Part shown: positions 13,240 through 15,858 of the stretch, piece after piece | Numbering within the stretch: position 1 is the stretch's first letter | How the letters are laid out: the number at the start of each line of letters is the position of its first letter | Assembly (NCBI RefSeq): GCF_905207935.1 | Contig: NZ_CAJLNI010000036.1 | Location: forward strand, 1 to 15,858 | Origin: an uncultured Haemophilus sp. | Lineage (GTDB): Bacteria > Pseudomonadota > Gammaproteobacteria > Enterobacterales > Pasteurellaceae | Reading direction: 5' to 3' | Length of the DNA: 15,858 nt | Position numbers and translations under genes: made by a program | Notes under the pieces: model-generated | Told to the model about the DNA's origin: nothing | Databases searched by the model: none | Seen by the model: the letters and a program-made list of their open reading frames with translations, nothing else

Positions 13240-15279
13240 TTAGTTCGCAATGCCTTTATGACGAAGCAATGCGTCTAATTGAGGTTCACGTCCACGGAAG
13301 CGTTTGAATAATACCATTGGTTCTTCAGAGCCACCGCGAGTGAGAATTTCATCCAAGAAAGATTTACCGGTAACTGGATTGAAAATCCCTTCTTCTTCAA
13401 AGCGAGAGAAAGCATCTGCAGATAGCACTTCAGCCCATAAATAGCTGTAATAACCGGCCGCGTAACCGCCTGCAAAGATATGGCTAAAGCTATGTGGTGT
13501 TCTTGCCCATTCAACACCTTTAATCACGGCAACTTTATTTTTCACTGCTTTTAAGGTATCAAGTACTTGGTTAGCTTTACCCTCTTCAAAAGTATGATGA
13601 AGGGTAAAATCAAACAAGCCAAATTCAAGCTGACGTAACACAAACATTGCCGCTTGATAGTTTTTCGCTTTGAGAAGTTGATTTAATTTTTCTTCTGGCA
13701 ATGGTTCGTGCGTTTCAAAGTGACCCGAAATAAAATCAAGCGCTTCTTTTTCCCAACACCAGTTTTCCATAAATTGACTTGGAAGCTCTACCGCATCCCA
13801 AGGTACACCATTGATACCCGCGACATCAGGCACATCAACTTTGGTGAGCATATGGTGAATGCCGTGACCAAACTCATGGAAGAGAGTCGTGACTTCATCA
13901 TGGGTGAATAGTGCAGGTTTATCACCAATAGGCGCGTTGAAGTTACAGGTTAAATAGGCAACAGGTTTTTGAATTGAACCGTCAGCATTACGTTTTCTAC
14001 CGATGCAATCATCCATCCAGGCACCACCACGTTTATTTTCGCGTGCATAAAGATCGAGATAGAAACTGCCGCGTACTTCTCCCGTTTCATCAATTAAATC
14101 AAAGAAACGCACATCTTTATGCCAAGTATCTACGCCAAAACGTTCAACTGCACGAATATTAAAAATACGTTTAATTAATTCAAATAAGCCCGAAATAACG
14201 CGATCTTCAGGGAAATAAGGACGAAGTTCTTCATCATTGATCGCATATAAATGTTGTTTTTGTTTTTCAGAGTAGAAACTGATATCCCAAGGGGCAAGTT
14301 CCGTTATACCAAATTCTTTTTCACAATAAGCTTTGAGTTCCGCTAATTCTTTCTCTCCTTGTGCTTTTGAACGATCCGCAAGATTATTTAAGAAATCTAA
14401 CACTTGTTGTGGATTTTCTGCCATTTTGGTCGCAAGTGAGCGTTCAGTATAGGTATTGAAACCTAGCAATTTCGCTAGTTCCACGCGTAACGTCATGATT
14501 TCTTCAATGATCGCTGTGTTATCCCATTTACCTGCGTTTGGACCTTGATCAGAAGCGCGAGTTGCATAAGCACGATACATTTCTTCGCGTAGTGCTGCAT
14601 TTTCGCAATAGGTCATGATTGGCAAATAACTTGGAATTTCTAACGTAAAACGATAGCCTTTTAAGCCTTTACTTTCGGCAGATTGTTTTGCCGCAAGTAA
14701 TGCAGACTCAGGAAGACCCGCTAATTCACTTTCATCTTCAATGACTTTTTCCCAGCCCATGGTGGCATCGAGTACATTATTGCTAAATTGTGCGCTTAAT
14801 TCAGATAAGCGAGCAACAATCTCACCATAACGTTTTTGTTTTTCTTCGGATAAACCGATACCTGAAAGCTCAAAATCACGTAGTGCATTTTCAATAGCTT
14901 TCTTTTGTGCAACGGAATAAGTTGCAAACTCAGGGCTATTTTTTAAGGCTAAATAGGCATTGTATAACCCTTCGTGTTGGCCTACCCAAGTACTGTATTC
15001 AGAGAGTAGTGGTAAGCAAGCTTGGTACGCATCACGTAATTCAGGGCTGTTTTTCACTGAATTTAAATGGGAAATCGGTGACCAAGCACGACTTAAGTGC
15101 TCGCCTGCTTCAGAAAGCGGTTCAATAAAATTTTCCCAAGTAAAGTGCGGTTGTTTTAAAACTTGTTCAATGGCTTGACGGTTTTCTTCGATAAGTTCTT
15201 GGATTGCCGGTTGAATATGTTCTGGTTTGATTTGAGAAAACGGAGGTAAGCCTTCAATATGAAGTAATGGATTAGACAT
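13240..15279 (-). CDS. prlC: Oligopeptidase A (M3 family zinc metallopeptidase)
   Basis: This cytoplasmic peptidase cleaves short peptides, including degraded signal peptides, and belongs to the thimet oligopeptidase family. The protein has 679 residues (E. coli PrlC/OpdA 680) and no signal sequence. The zinc motif HEFGH is at 468-472 (TLFHEFGHGIHH), and the third ligand is Glu498 in VELPSQFMENW. Also conserved is FYLDLYARENKRGGAWMDD (406-424). The M3 dipeptidyl carboxypeptidase Dcp is the nearest alternative, but length and the start MSNPLLHIEGLPPF favour PrlC. AGGAA lies just upstream of the start at 15279. It is convergent with rpsO and divergent from the DUF454 gene; no operon partner is visible. 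Confidence 0.96.
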   Translation of the reverse strand: MSNPLLHIEGLPPFSQIKPEHIQPAIQELIEENRQAIEQVLKQPHFTWENFIEPLSEAGEHLSRAWSPISHLNSVKNSPELRDAYQACLPLLSEYSTWVGQHEGLYNAYLALKNSPEFATYSVAQKKAIENALRDFELSGIGLSEEKQKRYGEIVARLSELSAQFSNNVLDATMGWEKVIEDESELAGLPESALLAAKQSAESKGLKGYRFTLEIPSYLPIMTYCENAALREEMYRAYATRASDQGPNAGKWDNTAIIEEIMTLRVELAKLLGFNTYTERSLATKMAENPQQVLDFLNNLADRSKAQGEKELAELKAYCEKEFGITELAPWDISFYSEKQKQHLYAINDEELRPYFPEDRVISGLFELIKRIFNIRAVERFGVDTWHKDVRFFDLIDETGEVRGSFYLDLYARENKRGGAWMDDCIGRKRNADGSIQKPVAYLTCNFNAPIGDKPALFTHDEVTTLFHEFGHGIHHMLTKVDVPDVAGINGVPWDAVELPSQFMENWCWEKEALDFISGHFETHEPLPEEKLNQLLKAKNYQAAMFVLRQLEFGLFDFTLHHTFEEGKANQVLDTLKAVKNKVAVIKGVEWARTPHSFSHIFAGGYAAGYYSYLWAEVLSADAFSRFEEEGIFNPVTGKSFLDEILTRGGSEEPMVLFKRFRGREPQLDALLRHKGIAN
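15143..15151 (+). repeat. DNA uptake signal sequence (USS), within prlC
   Basis: Perfect AAGTGCGGT followed by TGTTTTAAAAC, a good extended match, in the 5' part of prlC. Confidence 0.9.
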
Positions 15280-15326
15280 AAATATTCCTTTTGCTAATAG
15301 TTTCTTTAATAAATTGCGGCAAATTC

Positions 15327-15332
15327 TATAAT
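15327..15332 (+). promoter_or_regulatory. Candidate -10 box for the DUF454 gene
   Basis: A perfect TATAAT in the 113-116-bp divergent region, about 60 nt before the DUF454 start. No good -35 box is found at 16-18 nt, so the call is weak. Confidence 0.35.
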
Positions 15333-15358
15333 ATCAAGGTTGAAAAATCTAAAAAATC

Positions 15359-15378
15359 AGTGATAATTGCGTATCACT
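15359..15378. promoter_or_regulatory. Perfect 7-bp dyad upstream of the DUF454 gene
   Basis: AGTGATA and TATCACT flank ATTGCG. It ends 17 nt before the DUF454 start and could be an operator for a dimeric repressor, or a hairpin in the leader covering the approach to the ribosome-binding site. The short T-rich stretch after it is interrupted, so a terminator is less likely. Confidence 0.4.
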
Positions 15379-15395
15379 TTTATTTAGGGTTTATG

Positions 15396-15858
15396 ATGGA
15401 CGGCGCTTCCTTTTTTTCTATTATCATTTTTTCTGGCATCATTGCTCTTGCGATCGTTATAGGTGTTATTTCACTTAAGTTTTTCCCAAAAACTTCTTTA
15501 ACCAAGGCCATGTATGTTGTTCTTGGATGCATTTCTTTAATATTAGGTGTTATTGGTATTTTTTTACCTATTCTTCCGACTACACCTTTTTTACTGCTTA
15601 CACTTTATTCTTTTGCGAAAGGTTCTTCTCGTTTAGAACAATGGTTTTTAGGGACGAAGCTTTATCAAAAGCACCTAAAATCCTTTAATGAACGTCGTGC
15701 ATTGACGAAAAAAGCAAAAATTTCTATTCTAACGTTTTCAACCACAATGCTTTTAATTGGCTTTTATTTTACCCCAAGTGTTGTGGGTCGAACGATCATT
15801 GCCATTTTAATTGCGGTAAAATATTGGTTCTTTTTCTTTTGGATTAAAACAGAAGACG
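15396..15858 (+). CDS. DUF454/YbaN family membrane protein, 3' truncated by window edge
   Basis: The frame is open to the window end (154 residues visible). The core from about residue 39 matches the DUF454/YbaN pattern: a hydrophobic helix with LGVIGIFLPILPTTPFLLLTLYSFAKGS, a basic stretch (NERRALTKKAKI), then two more membrane segments ending KYWFFFFWIK. Function is unknown; it should sit in the inner membrane. The ATG at 15396 is 6 nt after AGGG; 15393 is an equally open alternative. Both give an N-terminal extension with an extra hydrophobic helix (FFSIIIFSGIIALAIVIGVI) compared with the 125-residue E. coli YbaN. An internal ATG at 15511, preceded by AAGG, would give the standard form. 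It is divergent from prlC. Confidence 0.8.
   Translation, partial: MDGASFFSIIIFSGIIALAIVIGVISLKFFPKTSLTKAMYVVLGCISLILGVIGIFLPILPTTPFLLLTLYSFAKGSSRLEQWFLGTKLYQKHLKSFNERRALTKKAKISILTFSTTMLLIGFYFTPSVVGRTIIAILIAVKYWFFFFWIKTED

Noticed and set aside
1..15858. Mobile element, phage or CRISPR content
   Set aside because: No transposase, integrase, direct-repeat array, terminal inverted repeats or tRNA-flanked attachment site could be seen, even around the maltose cassette.

Overview
The window reads as a Haemophilus-type Pasteurellaceae chromosome; H. parainfluenzae or a close relative is my inference. It has low GC and AT-rich third codon positions. It carries seven perfect copies of the 9-base Haemophilus DNA uptake signal (AAGTGCGGT or its complement). 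The housekeeping proteins (Rnb, FabI, LpxL/HtrB, HldE, PrlC) look like the H. influenzae and E. coli versions, often keeping E. coli residue numbering at catalytic sites. I see no tRNA, rRNA, CRISPR array, insertion sequence or phage gene.

Left third (1-6137): a tightly coupled four-gene plus-strand operon for maltose. In order: a 5'-truncated short-type 4-alpha-glucanotransferase (malQ), a short alpha-glucan phosphorylase (glgP/malP), an endonuclease/exonuclease/phosphatase-fold protein best explained as maltose 6'-phosphate phosphatase (mapP), and a maltose/glucose-type PTS EIICB permease (malX/malT family). Together they suggest this route: the PTS brings maltose in as maltose 6'-phosphate, MapP removes the phosphate, MalQ turns maltose into glucose plus longer dextrins, and the phosphorylase releases glucose 1-phosphate. 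The cassette looks Firmicutes-like and holds no perfect uptake signal, whereas the remaining 9.5 kb holds all seven, so it may have been acquired horizontally.

Middle (6338-11198): four minus-strand housekeeping genes: RNase II (rnb), enoyl-ACP reductase (fabI), a Nif3/YbgI dinuclear-metal protein, and a lipid A late acyltransferase (lpxL/htrB). The 246-bp gap between the Nif3 gene and lpxL holds an unexplained element: a sigma70-like promoter, about 45 nt, then an 11-bp perfect hairpin with a C-rich anti-Shine-Dalgarno-like loop and an 8-U tail, all on the minus strand. It is a candidate small RNA, or an attenuator in the Nif3-gene leader.

Right (11296-15858): plus-strand hldE (ADP-heptose synthesis), divergent from lpxL so that two lipooligosaccharide genes share one 97-bp promoter region; plus-strand rpsO (ribosomal protein S15) with a good promoter and a structured leader; minus-strand oligopeptidase A (prlC/opdA), convergent with rpsO across two terminators; and the start of a plus-strand DUF454/YbaN membrane protein that runs off the window end.
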